A DNA stretch of 64,000 bases from Phaeosaccion multiseriatum (GCA_965112735.1 OZ218950.1:682001-746000), one strand, 5' to 3'. Counted from the first letter of the stretch, positions 40,947 to 52,689 are shown. Numbers and translations are program-made. Notes: generated by a model from the letters alone, not told the origin.

Positions 40947-42398
40947 CTAAATCCCAAGTCCCGAGGTATCAGCAGCAGGGCCCTCCACACGCACGCACGC
41001 TCGCAGCGCCTTCCGTCCGCGCCTCTTCTTCTCACTCGCCGTCACCATGCTCTCCTCCAGCACCGCCCACTCCTCCTTCAGCTTGTCGCCATCATCATCC
41101 TCCCCTACTTCTCCTGAGCGATAGCGGCGGTAGGCAGACACAAAGCCTCGGATCGTGCTCTCCAGGCTCGCCCCCTTCCTCTTTGTGCGCACAGCGAGGT
41201 GGGGCAGCAGCAACACTTTACTCCGCTCCACAGCCACCACCACGCCATTCGATAGCTCCCTGTCCCGACAGCCACAGAAGGCCGTGGCAGCTTCAGCCCC
41301 GCCATCTTCCAGCCCTCTCCACAGGCCACAGGGCAGTTGAATCTCGTCCCCGACATGAAGCCCCAGCCCCGCAAGAAAACCCACCCCATTCCCATCCTTC
41401 CCTTCCTCCTTCCTCTCCTCCTCTCCCTCATGCATTGAAGGGGGACATTTTGCCCTCTTGCTTCCTCTTTCATTGATGTCCTCCGCAGCTCCTCGCTTGG
41501 GCACAGGCGTACAACGGGCAATCTCCTCCTTCTGCTCCGCTCCCTCCCTCTTCACTCGTGCATGCCTCAGGCACATCCCCCCTTGCTTCCGATGCTTCTC
41601 GCACCCCTCAACAGTACACCTCTTCACCACAGCTCCATGGCCCTGGCAAAGTCCTCCTTGGATCCGCTGCTTCTTGCAACCCTCAACAGTACACCTCTTC
41701 ACCACAGCTCCATGGCCATGGCAAAGGCCTCCTCTGACACGATGCTTCTCGCACCCCTCAACAGTACACCTCTTCACCACAGCTCCATGGCCCTGGCAAA
41801 GTCCTCCTTGGATCCGCTGCTTCTTGCAACCCTCAACAGTACACCTCTTGGTCACAGCCCCATGCCCTTTGCAAAGTCCTCCGCGTTGCGACACCTTCTC
41901 GCACCCCTCAACAGTACACCTCTTCCGTACCACCACAGCCCCGTGGCCCTTGCAAAGCCCTTCTCGGACCCGTTGCTTGTCGCACCCCTCAACAGTACAC
42001 CTCTTCACCACAGCACCGTGGGCCTGGCAAAGTCTCCCTTGTTGCGACTGCTTGTCGCACCCCTCAACAGTACACCCCTTCACCACAGCCCCGTGGGCCA
42101 GGCAAAGTCCTCCTTGGATCCGCTGCTTGTCGCAGCCCTCAACAGTACACCTCTTCACCACAGCTCCGTGGGCCTTGCAAAGTCCTCCTTGGATCCGCTG
42201 CTTCTTGCAACCCTCAACAGTACACCTCTTGGTCACAGCCCCATGCCCTTTGCAAAGTCCTCCGCGTTGCGACTCCTTCTCGCACCCCTCAACAGTACAC
42301 CTCTTCCGTACCACCACAGCTCCGTGCCCAATGCAAAGTCCCCCCTGCTTCCGTTGCTTGCCGCACCCCTCAACGCTACATAAATACCGCCTATGCAT
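40947..42398 (-). CDS. Gene B, unit 2: eleven-repeat zinc-binding protein, intact
   Basis: 483 codons from the ATG at 42398. It has eleven C-x4-C-x9-C-x2-H repeats of about 25 residues. The first is atypical (LCSVEGCGKQRKQ) and the last is divergent (GGMCLRHARVKREG). They are followed by the conserved ~200-residue basic domain (VKREGAEQKEE.., SKRAK, VGDEIQLP, RTKRKGASLESTIRG) ending DTSGLGI. Repeats resemble the zinc modules annotated 'WRKY19-like' in stramenopiles. The frame is open further upstream to 42458 without an ATG, and a donor-like AAG|GTAAAC precedes the start, so a 5' exon is possible. It has the most repeats of any copy, hence the most potential insertion sites, yet no insertion. 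Confidence 0.8.
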   Translation of the reverse strand: MHRRYLCSVEGCGKQRKQGGLCIGHGAVVVRKRCTVEGCEKESQRGGLCKGHGAVTKRCTVEGCKKQRIQGGLCKAHGAVVKRCTVEGCDKQRIQGGLCLAHGAVVKGCTVEGCDKQSQQGRLCQAHGAVVKRCTVEGCDKQRVREGLCKGHGAVVVRKRCTVEGCEKVSQRGGLCKGHGAVTKRCTVEGCKKQRIQGGLCQGHGAVVKRCTVEGCEKHRVRGGLCHGHGAVVKRCTVEGCKKQRIQGGLCQGHGAVVKRCTVEGCEKHRKQGGMCLRHARVKREGAEQKEEIARCTPVPKRGAAEDINERGSKRAKCPPSMHEGEEERKEEGKDGNGVGFLAGLGLHVGDEIQLPCGLWRGLEDGGAEAATAFCGCRDRELSNGVVVAVERSKVLLLPHLAVRTKRKGASLESTIRGFVSAYRRYRSGEVGEDDDGDKLKEEWAVLEESMVTASEKKRRGRKALRACVRVEGPAADTSGLGI

Positions 42399-42919
42399 GT
42401 TTACCTTGCACCTCCTTCGCGTTTCCTCAAAAGCATATAAGCCCCCCCCCGTGGACAAGACGGCTCTTAAGCCCTTCCTTCACTGTCTGTCGTGGTGAAG
42501 AGGAGAGAGAGAAGTCGAATGCTTATGTGCCAACTTGAAGGCCTCCCCCCCAAGCCGGCGCATCGACTGAAGAGGATAGATCCCCTTGCGTCCAGCCCAA
42601 GTGGTCTTGGACAAGAAGAGGACAGAAGGTTGTAAAAGAGAAGAATCAAAAGAGGGAAGAGAGGGGAAGATGTTTCTTAGGGATGGGAGGGAGAGAAAAA
42701 AAAGGAGAAAGGGAGAAAGGGGGCTATCTATCCATCGGCAACCCAGGAACATACGATTTAGTTTCAGTTTCAGCTTATTGGCTCTTGACGAGGAGCCCAG
42801 CTCGGAGTCCCACAGAGCTCCCCCCCGCAAACACTTGAGGGGTTCGGGGCTTTACGAGGCCCAAAGACTGAGGACGATACAACGCTTGCCTTGTGTCAAG
42901 AACAAGAGCTTCCTCACGA
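42399..42919 (-). promoter_or_regulatory. Gene A to gene B spacer, unit 3/unit 2
   Basis: About 520 bp, homologous to the other A-to-B spacers. It contains the pyrimidine-rich minus-strand block (42600-42720). Presumed 5' region of the intact B gene at 40947-42398. Confidence 0.35.
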
Positions 42920-43675
42920 CTACTCTTCCGGCTGCCCATCTGCTGCTACTGCCGCTGTATCACCAACTGCTGTATCACCACCACTGGCGAGGGCGGCCTT
43001 GTGATCATGGAGGTGTATAACGGCTTTCCCGTCGTCCACGTGTCCCTTCATCAGGCAAATTACCTCCCCATGCGGCCACGTGTTGCTCAGACCGGCCACC
43101 AGCTGGGGCAGGATGGGATGGCAGTGGATGGGGATGACGGGACGGGGGGGGAGGGGCGAAGGAGAGAGAGGATGAGTGCTTTCACTTCGAGGTGGAAGAG
43201 AAGGACATGGAGGGAGAGAGAGAGAGAGTTATCCCTCCATCATACAACTGCCGACGGCTTAGCGCTAAGCAGGTGGTGATACATAGCATATGCATAGTAG
43301 TTGGTGATACATTACATGCGCTAACATGAGTCTACCCAGGCTTAAAGAAAGACTACATACCTCGCCAAGGAAGGAGCGCAACGCGGCCCCGCACGTACTT
43401 CCCGCGGGCCATCCACTGCCATCCCCCTCCCCCTTCTCCCCCTCCTCTTCCTCCTCCTGCTCCTCCTCCTCCTCCTCCTCCTCCTCCTCCTCCTCCTCCT
43501 CCTCCTCCTCCTCCTCCTCCTCCTCCTCCTCCTCCTCCTCCTCCTCCTCCTCCTCCCCCGCCCCTGTGTCCACGCTCTCGGTGACCATGGTCTGTCCCCC
43601 CGCAGCAACGCTGTCGGCCACACGCGCCAGGGCTTCCCAGAAGTCGAACAGCGTTAGGACTCCGTTCTGGGGTGG

Positions 43676-43753
<78 letters not shown>

Positions 43754-45374
43754 AGACGACGCATGCCCCATGATTTGCATGACATGCATAGATTCATTTA
43801 GGTTAGGGGTACAGCAGCAAGAGTACTCATGAGGGGAGAAGTAAGGTTCCTCCCTCCCTCCCTCCCTCCCTCTCTCCCTCCCTCCCTCCCTCCCTCTCTC
43901 CCTCTCTCCCTCTCTCCCTCCCTCCCTCCCTCCCCTCCCTCCCTCCCTCCCTCCCTCCCTCTCTCCCTCTCTCTCTCTCTCACCTCGTCTCTATCCCTAA
44001 GCTCGTCCACCACATAGAGCCTGCTTGCGAGGAAGCACTCCTTGGCCACACTCGGGTCCAAGCGGTCGGGGCCGATGCCTGCGTGGGCGAGTAAGCTGTA
44101 CAGCAGCTGGTGATACAGCAGTCACAGAACACGCACGACACCAACGTTAGCATACCATTCGATCCAATCATTTCGAAGCAGGGCGAAGCAAGCAAGTGGG
44201 CAGGGCAGAGTAGCGATGAGCGGCAGGGGGGATTCAGAGCGGCTCTTTCACAGCTTTCAGAGCACATTCACAGTGTCAGAGCCTCAGACTGCTCGACGGA
44301 AATGGTCTTGAGACAAGCGGTCGCCTAAGGGTTTGAGTTTGAGTTTAAAGGAGGGAAGCGAAGCGGACACTGACACTGGCCGCTGGACATGACATGAACA
44401 CTGACACTGGCAGGCAACTGCCCCGGCCATTCCACTGGCACTGGGTCCTGGCACTGGCCAAAGCACTGACACTGGACACTGACCTGCCCCAGTCCGTGAG
44501 TGAGAAGCGCTGCAGCACCTTTTTCACCACGCCGCGCCGCCGCCGGTCCATCTTCAGAGATAAATTGTTGATAGGGTACACCTGTTGGTCATTCGCCATT
44601 CGGTTAGTCATTTGTTGGTTGGCTGGTTGGTCCTTCGGTTGGTGATTCGGGTGGTCGCTTGTTTGTCTTTCGGGGTAAGCAAGTCGGCCTTGTACGGAGG
44701 ACGCCACAGGATACACACACACACACCCATTGACTCACTACCCACCCACCTACTGACTTGCTACATACCTTCCAGAGCGCCTCGACGAGTCCTCCGTGCT
44801 CTCTCATCACCTTGTCCACCCCCCGTGTGTATAGCCTCGCCTCTCGGTAGGCGTCATGGTCGGCCTTTGCGCTGACGGGAAGGCGCTCCTCCATGCAACA
44901 CAGCAGAGCTCGCAGGCCCTGCAGAAGGCTGCTTTGGCTCTGACTCTGGCTTGAGGGAGGGAGGCTGGAGCTGCTGCAGTTGCTGTTGTTGTTGTTGTTG
45001 GAGGTTACGATTCCTCCCTCTCCTCCTCCTCCTCCTCCCACTGCCTCTTCCCCTCCTTCTACGGCTGCTGCTGCTGCTACTACCCCATTCGCCACCGACG
45101 TAGACGTGGATGTCCGGTTGGCTTTCAAGGCTGCCGCCTTCAAACCCCCTCCTCCTTTCTTGCTGGGCTGTTTCTGACTGCGGTAGATGGCAGCAGATGT
45201 GCGCACGAGCACCTCGAGCCATTGGGGCTCCAAGAGGTGGGCTTCAGAGAACTCCGCGAGGGTCTGAATGTCTTGGGTAGCCTCGCCGTCCTGGAGGGAG
45301 GGAGGGATGGAGGGGGGAGGAGGAGGAGGAGGAGGAGGAGGAATGCGCGTGTAAAAGTGAGAGATTGGCGTTCG

Positions 45375-45406
<32 letters not shown>

Positions 45407-46621
45407 TGGGTCCTGACCTTGTTCATGACTGCGATGAAGACTCTCTCGAGCTCATTGGCAAGCTGCTTGGGGGCCTCGGGACACACACACTGCGTGAACA
45501 GCAGGAACTGGGGGGGGTATGGCAGTGGATGGGGAGGAGGAGCAGCAGGAGGAGGAGCAGCAGTTGGTTATAGAGCAGAGTGGAAACATCCCCTTTCCTT
45601 CCTTCCTTCCTTCCTTCCTTCCTTCCCTCCTTCCTTCTGTCACTTGCTCCCGACCATTTGATGTGCTCCCATCCACTGCCATCCCTCCCCCTGCCCACCC
45701 CACTCTCTCCCTCCCCTCCCTCCCTCCCCTCCCTCCCCACCCTTCCTTCTCCCTCACCTGCTCGCGACTCAATTGACATGCTCCGGACACCGGCTCGCCC
45801 GTAGTGCCCCCTAAGCTCACAAAGTGATCAAAGGTACTTAATATCATCTTGAACGAAGCCCTCAGCACCCCCTCCACCTCCATGGACTCCTCCTCCACGG
45901 TTGCCTCTCCACTCGAGACGTGTTTGTTGCCCGACGCCACGAACCTCCACCACCGATCGTGCATCAACACCCGGGACCAGGTCACTGTGAAACGGTGGGC
46001 CATGACCCCGTCGGCTAGGTTATACACGTCACCCGCGCCTCTCTTGCACCCTCCTCCTCCTGCTGCTGCTGCTGCTGCTGCTTGTGCTGTTGTATCGCCA
46101 ACTGCAGCATCACTAGGTGCCCCTCTGGAGGTGATGCTGTTGCTGGAGGAGTTCTGAGCCCCGGCCTTGTGTTCCAAACCCTTCCCAGGGGGCCCTCTTA
46201 CGCCGCCGTTTGTGACACTAGGACCACTGCAAGTGGTGGTCACGTTGTTGTTCGTGCTCGTGTTGGTGATACTCCCACGCCGCAGCAGACCCCCTGTGCC
46301 ATCACTACCCGCCCCTGCTCGTCCGTACATGAGGCCATCCAAGGCCAGCTCCCATGGTCTGTTTGGGTCTCCTCCTCCTGCGATACCCAAGCCGCCCCCC
46401 CCCACTGCTTCGAGACCGCTCCTGGGAGGGGGGTGAACTTCAATCGGCCGTCTCTCTTCCCAGGGGGGCACGACAAAGCCGACGAAGGGGCAGGGAGGGG
46501 GGCGTGGCGCTCCCTCCCCACTCTCTCTACTGTCTCTCTTGTTGTGATGAGAGGAAGTCAGAGTGATAGAAGGAGCGCAGCGCGGCCCCGCACGTACTTC
46601 CCGCGGGCCATCCGCTGCCAT
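42920..46621 (-). CDS. Gene A, unit 3: seven exons, all in phase
   Basis: Exons are 45758-46621, 45418-45507, 44769-45290, 44484-44581, 43984-44095, 43361-43666 and 42920-43102. Total about 724 residues. Exon borders and phases are the same as unit 1. The Glu tract in exon 6 is longer (about 33). Intron 5 contains a (CA)n tract at 43679-43745 and a (CCCT)n array at 43851-43979. The first-exon 5' limit (ATG at 46621) is as uncertain as in unit 1. Function unknown. Confidence 0.65.
43436..43557. repeat. (CTC)n tract encoding poly-Glu, gene A unit 3
   Basis: About 120 bp of CTC/CTT repeat in exon 6, in frame (exon length 306, a multiple of three). Confidence 0.9.
43679..43745. repeat. (CA)n tract in gene A intron 5, unit 3
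   Basis: About 33 CA units next to the exon 6 acceptor. The corresponding tract is about 21 units in unit 1 (12925-12968), and about 12 in units 5 and 6. Confidence 0.9.
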
Positions 46622-46711
46622 CTCCCTCCCCCTCCTCCTCCCCCTCCTCCCCCGCCCCTGTGTCCATGGTCTATCCCCCCTCAGCAACGCCCACACGGGC
46701 GAGGGATTCGA

Positions 46712-46819
46712 ATGAACAACAGCGTGTCTATGGATGATTCAGGGATTAGCAGCAGCTCCTCGCACTCTCAGGAGGATGCTGGTGCCGGGCCCGTGCTGGG
46801 CGGTGCTGACTCGGAGTGA
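46712..46819 (+). other. Conserved 35-codon plus-strand frame, unit 3
   Basis: Same sequence class as 16057-16164; amino-acid sequence identical to unit 1. Confidence 0.2.
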
Positions 46820-47114
46820 GCCCCTACCTCGCGCGAACGAAATCTTGAGCCCTCATTTACACTCTTGTTTGTAAAGAAGCTCACCACTGCACGTAGAAAT
46901 ACATCAAAATTCACACACAGCACATTCATAAGCCCCCAAGTCATAGTTACTCGGCCCCTTCCACAGCAGTGAAGCGATGTGGGTGGCGATTGTTTTCATC
47001 AAGGTCCATCACGTGTATTGACTTACTCAACTCTTCGCACCCACTGTACGAAACAAGCCTCAAGCTTCACCACGGCGAAGAAAACGGTGAGGCGGACGGA
47101 AGGCCATCGGGTCA

Positions 47115-48341
47115 CTAAATCCCAAGTCCCGAGGTATCAGCAGCAGGGCCCTCCACACGCACGCACGCTCGCAGCGCCTTCCGTCCGCGACTCTTCTTCT
47201 CACTCGCCGTCACCATACTCTCCTCCAGCACCGCCCACTCCTCCTTCAGCTTGTCGTCATCATCATCCCCCCCTGCTCCTTCTGAGCGATAGCGGCGGTA
47301 GGCAGACACAAAGCCTCGGATCGTGCTCTCCAGGCTCGCCCCCTTCCTCTTTGTGCGCACAGCGAGGTGGGGCAGCAGCAACACTTTACTCGGGCCCACA
47401 GCCACCACCACGCCATTCGATAGCTCCCTGTCCCGACGGCCGCAGAAGGCCGTGGCAGCATCAGCCCCGCCATCTTCCAGCCCTCTCCACAGGTCACAGG
47501 GCAGTTGAATCTCGTCCCCGACATGAAGCCCCAGCCCCGCAAGCAAACCCACCCCATTCCCATCCTCCAGTGCCTCCTTCCTCTCCTCCCCTCCCCCAGG
47601 CATTGAAGGGGCGCATTTTGCCCTCTTGCTTCCTCTCCCATTGATGTCCTCCACAGCTCCTCGCTTGGGCACAGGCGTACACCGGGCAATCTCCTCCTTT
47701 TGCTCCGCTCCCTCCCTCTTCACTCGTGCATGCCTCTGGCACATCCCCCCTTGCTGCCGCTGCTTCTCGCACCCCTCAACAGTACACCTCTTCCGTACCA
47801 CCACAGCCCCGTGGCCCAGGCAAAGTCCTCCTTGGACCCGATGCTTGTCGCACCCCTCAACAGTACACCTTTTCGGTACCACCACAGCCCCGTGGGCCAG
47901 GCAAAGTCCTCCCTGTCGCGACTGCTTCTCGCACCCTTCAACAGTACACCTCTTCACCACAGCTCCATGGCCCTGGCAAAGTCCTCCTTGGACCCGCTGC
48001 TTGTCGCACCCCTCAACAGTACACATCTTCGGTACCTTCACAGCTCCGTGCCCAACGCAAAGCCCTCCTTGGATCTGGTGCTTCTCGCACCCCTCAACAG
48101 TACACCTCTTCCGCACAGCTCCATGGGCCTGGCAAAGTCCTCCCTGTCGCGACTGCTTGTCGCACCCCTCAACAGTACACCTCTTCACCACAGCTCCATG
48201 GCCCTGGCAAAGTCCTCCTTGGATCCGATGCTTGTCGCACCCCTCAACAGTACAACTCTTCACCACAGCTCCATGGGCCTGGCAAAGTCCTCCCTGTCGC
48301 GACTGCTTCTCGCACCCCTCAACAGTACACCTCTTCCGCAT
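47115..48341 (-). CDS. Gene B, unit 3: eight-repeat zinc-binding protein, intact
   Basis: 408 codons from the ATG at 48341 (MRKRCTVEGC). It has eight C-x4-C-x9-C-x2-H repeats, alternating GAG/GAC (E or D) after the second cysteine, then the conserved basic C-terminal domain and the terminus DTSGLGI. Several repeats contain the exact TGCGA target but none is occupied. Acts presumably as a nuclear zinc-binding protein; partner or DNA site unknown. Confidence 0.82.
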   Translation of the reverse strand: MRKRCTVEGCEKQSRQGGLCQAHGAVVKSCTVEGCDKHRIQGGLCQGHGAVVKRCTVEGCDKQSRQGGLCQAHGAVRKRCTVEGCEKHQIQGGLCVGHGAVKVPKMCTVEGCDKQRVQGGLCQGHGAVVKRCTVEGCEKQSRQGGLCLAHGAVVVPKRCTVEGCDKHRVQGGLCLGHGAVVVRKRCTVEGCEKQRQQGGMCQRHARVKREGAEQKEEIARCTPVPKRGAVEDINGRGSKRAKCAPSMPGGGEERKEALEDGNGVGLLAGLGLHVGDEIQLPCDLWRGLEDGGADAATAFCGRRDRELSNGVVVAVGPSKVLLLPHLAVRTKRKGASLESTIRGFVSAYRRYRSEGAGGDDDDDKLKEEWAVLEESMVTASEKKSRGRKALRACVRVEGPAADTSGLGI

Positions 48342-48870
48342 TCTCACAACTCCGCGCCCTTCAAACAATCCTCCTTGCACCTCCTTCGCGTTTCTTCAAA
48401 AGCATATACGCCCACCCCCGTGGACAAGAAGGCTCTTACAGCCCTTCCTTCACTGTCTGTCGTGGTCAAGAGGAGAGAGAGAAGTCGAATGCTTATGTGC
48501 CAACTTGAAGGCCTCCAAGGCCTCCAAGCCCGCGCATCGACTGAAGACAAAGGAGGATAGATCCCCTTAGGCCCAGCCCAAGCGGTCTTGGAAAAGAAGA
48601 GGACAGAAGGTTGTAAAAGAGAATATTCAAGACCGGGATGTGAGGGGAATACACTTCTTAGGGAGGAGAGGGAGAGAAAGAAGGATGTGTGAAGGCCGGG
48701 CCCAGGAACATGCGATCTAGTTTCAGTTTCAGCTTAGTGGACCTGGACGAGGAGCCCAGCTCGGAGTCCAGCGCAAACACTCCCCGAGGGGTTCTTGGGG
48801 CTTTACGAGGCCCAAAGACTGAGAACGATACAACGCTTGCCTTGTGTCAAGAACAAGAGCTTCCTCACAA
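48342..48870 (-). promoter_or_regulatory. Gene A to gene B spacer, unit 4/unit 3
   Basis: Homologous to 37916-38437. Includes a short tandem GGCCTCCAA duplication near 48510. Presumed 5' region of the B gene at 47115-48341. Confidence 0.35.
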
Positions 48871-49502
48871 CTACTCTTCCGGCTGCCCATCTGCTGCTAC
48901 TGCCGCTGTATCACCAACTGCTGTGTCACCACCACTGGCGAGGGCGGCCTTGTGATCATGGAGGTGTATAACGGCCTTCCCGTCGTCCACGTGTCCCTTC
49001 ATCAGGCAAATTACCTCCCCATGCGGCCACGTGTTGCTCAGACCGGCCACCAGCTGGGGCAGGATGGGATGGAAGTGGATGGGGATGACGGGAGGGGGGG
49101 GGGGGGGCAAAGGGGAATCAAAGGGGGCGGGGGGGGAGGGGCGCAGGAGAGAGAGAGAGAGAGTGAGTGCTTACACTTCGAGGTGGAAGAGAAGGACATG
49201 GAGGGAGAGAGAGATAGAGTTATCCCTCCATCATACAACTGCCGACGGCTTAACGCTAAGCAGGTGGTGATACATAGCATATGCATAACAGTTGGTGATA
49301 CATAACATGCGCTAACATGAGTGCGCCTAGGCTACAGAATGATTACATACCTCTCGCAGGAAGGAGCGCAGCGCGGCCCTTCACGTACTTCCCGCGGGCC
49401 ATCCGCTGCCATCTCCCTCACCCTCCTCCCCCCCCTCCTCCCCCGCCCCTGTGTCCATGGTCTATCCCCCCTCAGCAACGCCCACACGGGCGAGGGATTC
49501 GA
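48871..49502 (-). pseudogene. Gene A, unit 4: remnant with only exon 7 and an exon 6-like 3' piece
   Basis: Exon 7 is intact at 48871-49053. The next upstream segment (about 49320-49500) jumps from the exon 6 donor region directly into the exon-6-like sequence that normally lies at the 5' end of gene A. About 3.5 kb including exons 1 to 5 is therefore absent. The breakpoint lies in sequence shared by exon 6 and its 5' duplicate, which suggests homologous recombination between them. Confidence 0.78.
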
Positions 49503-49610
49503 ATGAGCAACAGCGGGTCTATGGATGATTCAGGAATTAGTAGCAGCTCCTCGCACTCTCAGGAGGATGCTGGTGCCGGGCCCGAGCTGGGCGGTGCTGA
49601 CTCGGAGTGA
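49503..49610 (+). other. Conserved 35-codon plus-strand frame, unit 4
   Basis: As 16057-16164, with V-to-G and V-to-E differences (MSNSGSMDD.., GPELGG). Confidence 0.2.
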
Positions 49611-49905
49611 GCCCCTACCTCGCGCGAACGAAATCTTGAGCCCTCATTTACACTCTTGTTTGTAAATAAACTCACCACTGCACGTAGAAATACATCAAAA
49701 TTCACACACAGCACATTCAGAAGCCCCCAAGTCTCAGTTACTCGGCCCCTTCCACAGCAGTGAAGCGATGTGGGTGGCGACGGTTTTCATCAAGGTCCAT
49801 CACGTGTATTGACTTACTCAACTCTTCACACCCACTGTACGAACCAAGCCTCAAGCTTCACCACGGCGAAGAAAACGGTGAGGCGGACGGAAGGCCATCG
49901 GGTCA

Positions 49906-51085
49906 CTAAATCCCAAGTCCCGAGGTATCAGCAGCAGGGCCCTCCACACGCACGCACGCTCGCAGCGCCTTCCGTCCGCGACTCTTCTTCTCACTCGCCG
50001 TCACCATGCTCTCCTCCAGCACCGTCCACTCCTCCTTCAGCTTGTCGTCATCATCATCCTTCCCTACTTCTCCTGAGCGATAGCGGTGGTAGGCAGACAC
50101 AAAGCCTCGGATCGTGCTCTCCAGGCTCGCCCCCTTCCTCTTTGTGCGCACAGCGAGGTGGGGCAGCAGCAACACTTTACTCCGGCCCACAGCCACCACC
50201 ACGCCATTCGATAGCTCCCTGCCCCGACGGCCGCAGAAGGCCGTGGCAGCTTCAGCCCCGACGGCCGCAGAAGGCCGTGGCAGCTTCAGCCCCGCCATCT
50301 TCCAGCCCTCTCCACAGGTCGCAGGGCAGTTGAATCTCGTCCCCGACATGAAGCCCCAGCCCCGAAAGCAAACCCACCCCATTCCCATCCTCCAGTGCCT
50401 CCTTCCTCTCCTCCCCTCCCCCAGGCATTGAAGGGGCGCATTTTGCCCTCTTGCTTCCTCTCCCATTGATGTCCTCCGCAGCTCCTCGCTTGGGCACAGG
50501 CGTACAACGGGCAATCTCCTCCTTCTGCTCCGCTCCCTCCCTCTTCACTCGTGCATGCCTCTTGCACATCCCACCTTGCTGCCGTTGCTTTTCGCACCCC
50601 TCAACAGTACACCTCTTCCGTACCACCACCGCTCCGTGAGCCAGGCAAAGTCCTCCTCGGATCCGTACCTTATCGCACCCCTCAACAGTACACCTCTTCC
50701 GCACAGCTCCATGGGCCTGGCAAAGTCCTCCTTGGACCCGTACCTTGTCGCACCCCTCAACAGTACACCTCTTCCGCACAGCTCCATGCCTCAGGCACAT
50801 CCCACCTTGGACCCGATGCGTGTCGCACCCCTCTACAGAACACCTCTTCACCACAGCCCCGTGGGCCAGGCAAAGTCCTCCCTGTTTCGACTGCTTCTCG
50901 CACCCCTCAACAGTACACCTCTTCCGTACCATCACAGCTCCATGGCCCTGGCAAAGTCCTCCTTGGACCCGATGCTTGTCGCACCCCTCCACAGAACACC
51001 CCTTCACCACAGCCCCGTGGGCCAGGCAAAGTCCTCCCTGTTTCGACTGCTTCTCGCACCCCTCAACAGTACATCTCTTCCGCAT
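49906..51085 (-). pseudogene. Gene B, unit 4: seven repeats, C-terminal domain frameshifted
   Basis: The ATG at 51085 opens seven finger repeats (two with CSVEGC, one with the variant DTHRVQGGMC) and the first half of the C-terminal domain. A 34-bp direct duplication (50227-50260 and 50261-50294) shifts the frame, so the main frame stops at 50252. The downstream half of the domain (RTKRKGAS.. to DTSGLGI) is intact in the alternative frame down to 49906. A truncated protein could still be made. Confidence 0.8.
50227..50294. repeat. 34-bp tandem duplication in gene B unit 4
   Basis: Two adjacent identical copies of a segment starting ACGGCCGCAGAAGG and ending TTCAGCCCCG. Other units have a single copy. 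34 is not a multiple of three. Confidence 0.92.
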
Positions 51086-51590
51086 TCTCACAACTCCGCG
51101 CCCTTGAAAACAATCCTCCTTGCACCTCCTTCGCGTTTCTTCAAAAGAATACAAGTGCTCCCCCGTGGACAAGAAGGCTCTTACAGCCCTTCCTTCACTG
51201 TCTGTCGTGGTCAAGAGGAGAGAGAGAAGTCGAATGCTTATGTGCCAAGTTGAAGGCCTCCAACCCGCGCATCGGCTGAAGACAAAGGAGGATAGATTCC
51301 CTTGCGTCCAGCCCAAGTCTTGGAGAAGAGGAGGAGAGAAGGTTGTAAAAGAGGATAATCAAAAGAGGGAAGAGAGGGGAATTTCTTAAGGGATGGAGGG
51401 AGAGAAACAACAAACAAAATGAAGGCGCTTTTTTTTTTAAATTTCAGCGTATTGGATCTGGACGAGGAGCCCAGCTCGGAGTCCCACAGAGCAAGCACTC
51501 CCGACGGTCGGTTCTTGGGGCTTTACGAGGCCCAAAGACTGAGGACGATACAACGCTTGCCTTGTGTCAAGAACAAGAGCTTCCTCACAA
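51086..51590 (-). promoter_or_regulatory. Gene A to gene B spacer, unit 5/unit 4
   Basis: Homologous to the other spacers. It carries an extra T-run on the plus strand near 51428. No specific regulatory motif recognised. Confidence 0.35.
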
Positions 51591-52657
51591 CTACTCTTCC
51601 GGCTGCCCATCTGCTGCTACTGCCGCTGTATCACCAACTGCTGTATCACCACCACTGGCGAGGGCGGCCTTGTGATCATGGAGGTGTATAACGGCCTTCC
51701 CGTCGTCCACGTGTCCCTTCATCAGGCAAATTACCTCCCCATGCGGCCACGTGTTGCTCAGACCGGCTACCAGCTGGGGCAGGATGGGATGGCAGTGGAT
51801 GGGGATGACGGGACGGGGGGGGGGGGGGCAAAGGGGAAACAAAGGGGGGCGGGGGGGGAGGGGCGAAGGAGAGAGAGGATGAGTGCTTTCACTTCGAGGT
51901 GGAAGAGAAGGACATGGAGGGTGCGAGAGAGAGAGAGTTATCCCTCCATCATACAACTGCCGACGGCTTAGCGCTAAGCAGGTGGTGATACATAGCATAT
52001 GCATTGTAGTTGGTGATACATTACATGCGCTAACATGAGTCTACCCAGGCTTAAAGAAAGACTACATACCTCGCCAAGGAAGGAGCGCAGCGCGGCCCCG
52101 CACGTACTTGCCGCGGGCCATCCACTGCCATCCCCCTCCCCCTCCTCCCCCTCCTCCTCCTCCTCCTCCTCCTCCTCCTCCTCCTCCTCCTCCTCCTCCT
52201 CCTCCTCCTCCTCCTCCTCCTCCTCCTCCTCCTCCTCCTCCTCCTCCTCCTCCTCCTCCTCCTCCTCCTCCTCCTCCTCCTCCTCCTCCTCCTCCTCCTC
52301 CTCCTCCTCCTCCTCCTCCTCCTCCTCCTCCTCCTCCTCCTCCTCCTCCTCCTCCTCCTCCTCCTCCTCCTCCTCCTCCTCCTCCTCCTCCTCCTCCTCC
52401 TCCTCCTCCTCCTCCTCCTCCTCCTCCTCCTCCTCCTCCTCCTCCTCCTCCTCCTCCTCCTCCTCCTCCTCCTCCTCCTCCTCCTCCTCCTCCTCCTCCT
52501 CCTCCTCCTCCTCCTCCTCCTCCTCCTCCTCCTCCCCCGCCCCTGTGTCCACGCTCTCGGTGACCATGGCTATCCCCCCGCAGCAACGCTGTCGGCCACA
52601 CGCGCGAGGGCTTCCCAGAAGTCGAACAGCGTCACGACTCCGTTCTGGGGTGGGCAA

Positions 52658-52689
<32 letters not shown>

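Noticed and set aside
41600-42400. Regular repeats that might suggest a CRISPR array
   Set aside because: Repeat units are about 75-78 bp throughout, coding, and degenerate. There are no short unique spacers, and the context is eukaryotic.
41458-42498. Long plus-strand frames across the B genes (also 47626-48570, 50551-51279, 56543-57714)
   Set aside because: They are the antisense of the in-phase 75-bp finger repeats and inherit openness from repeat periodicity. The minus frame has conserved cysteines, variable repeat number and a conserved terminal domain.
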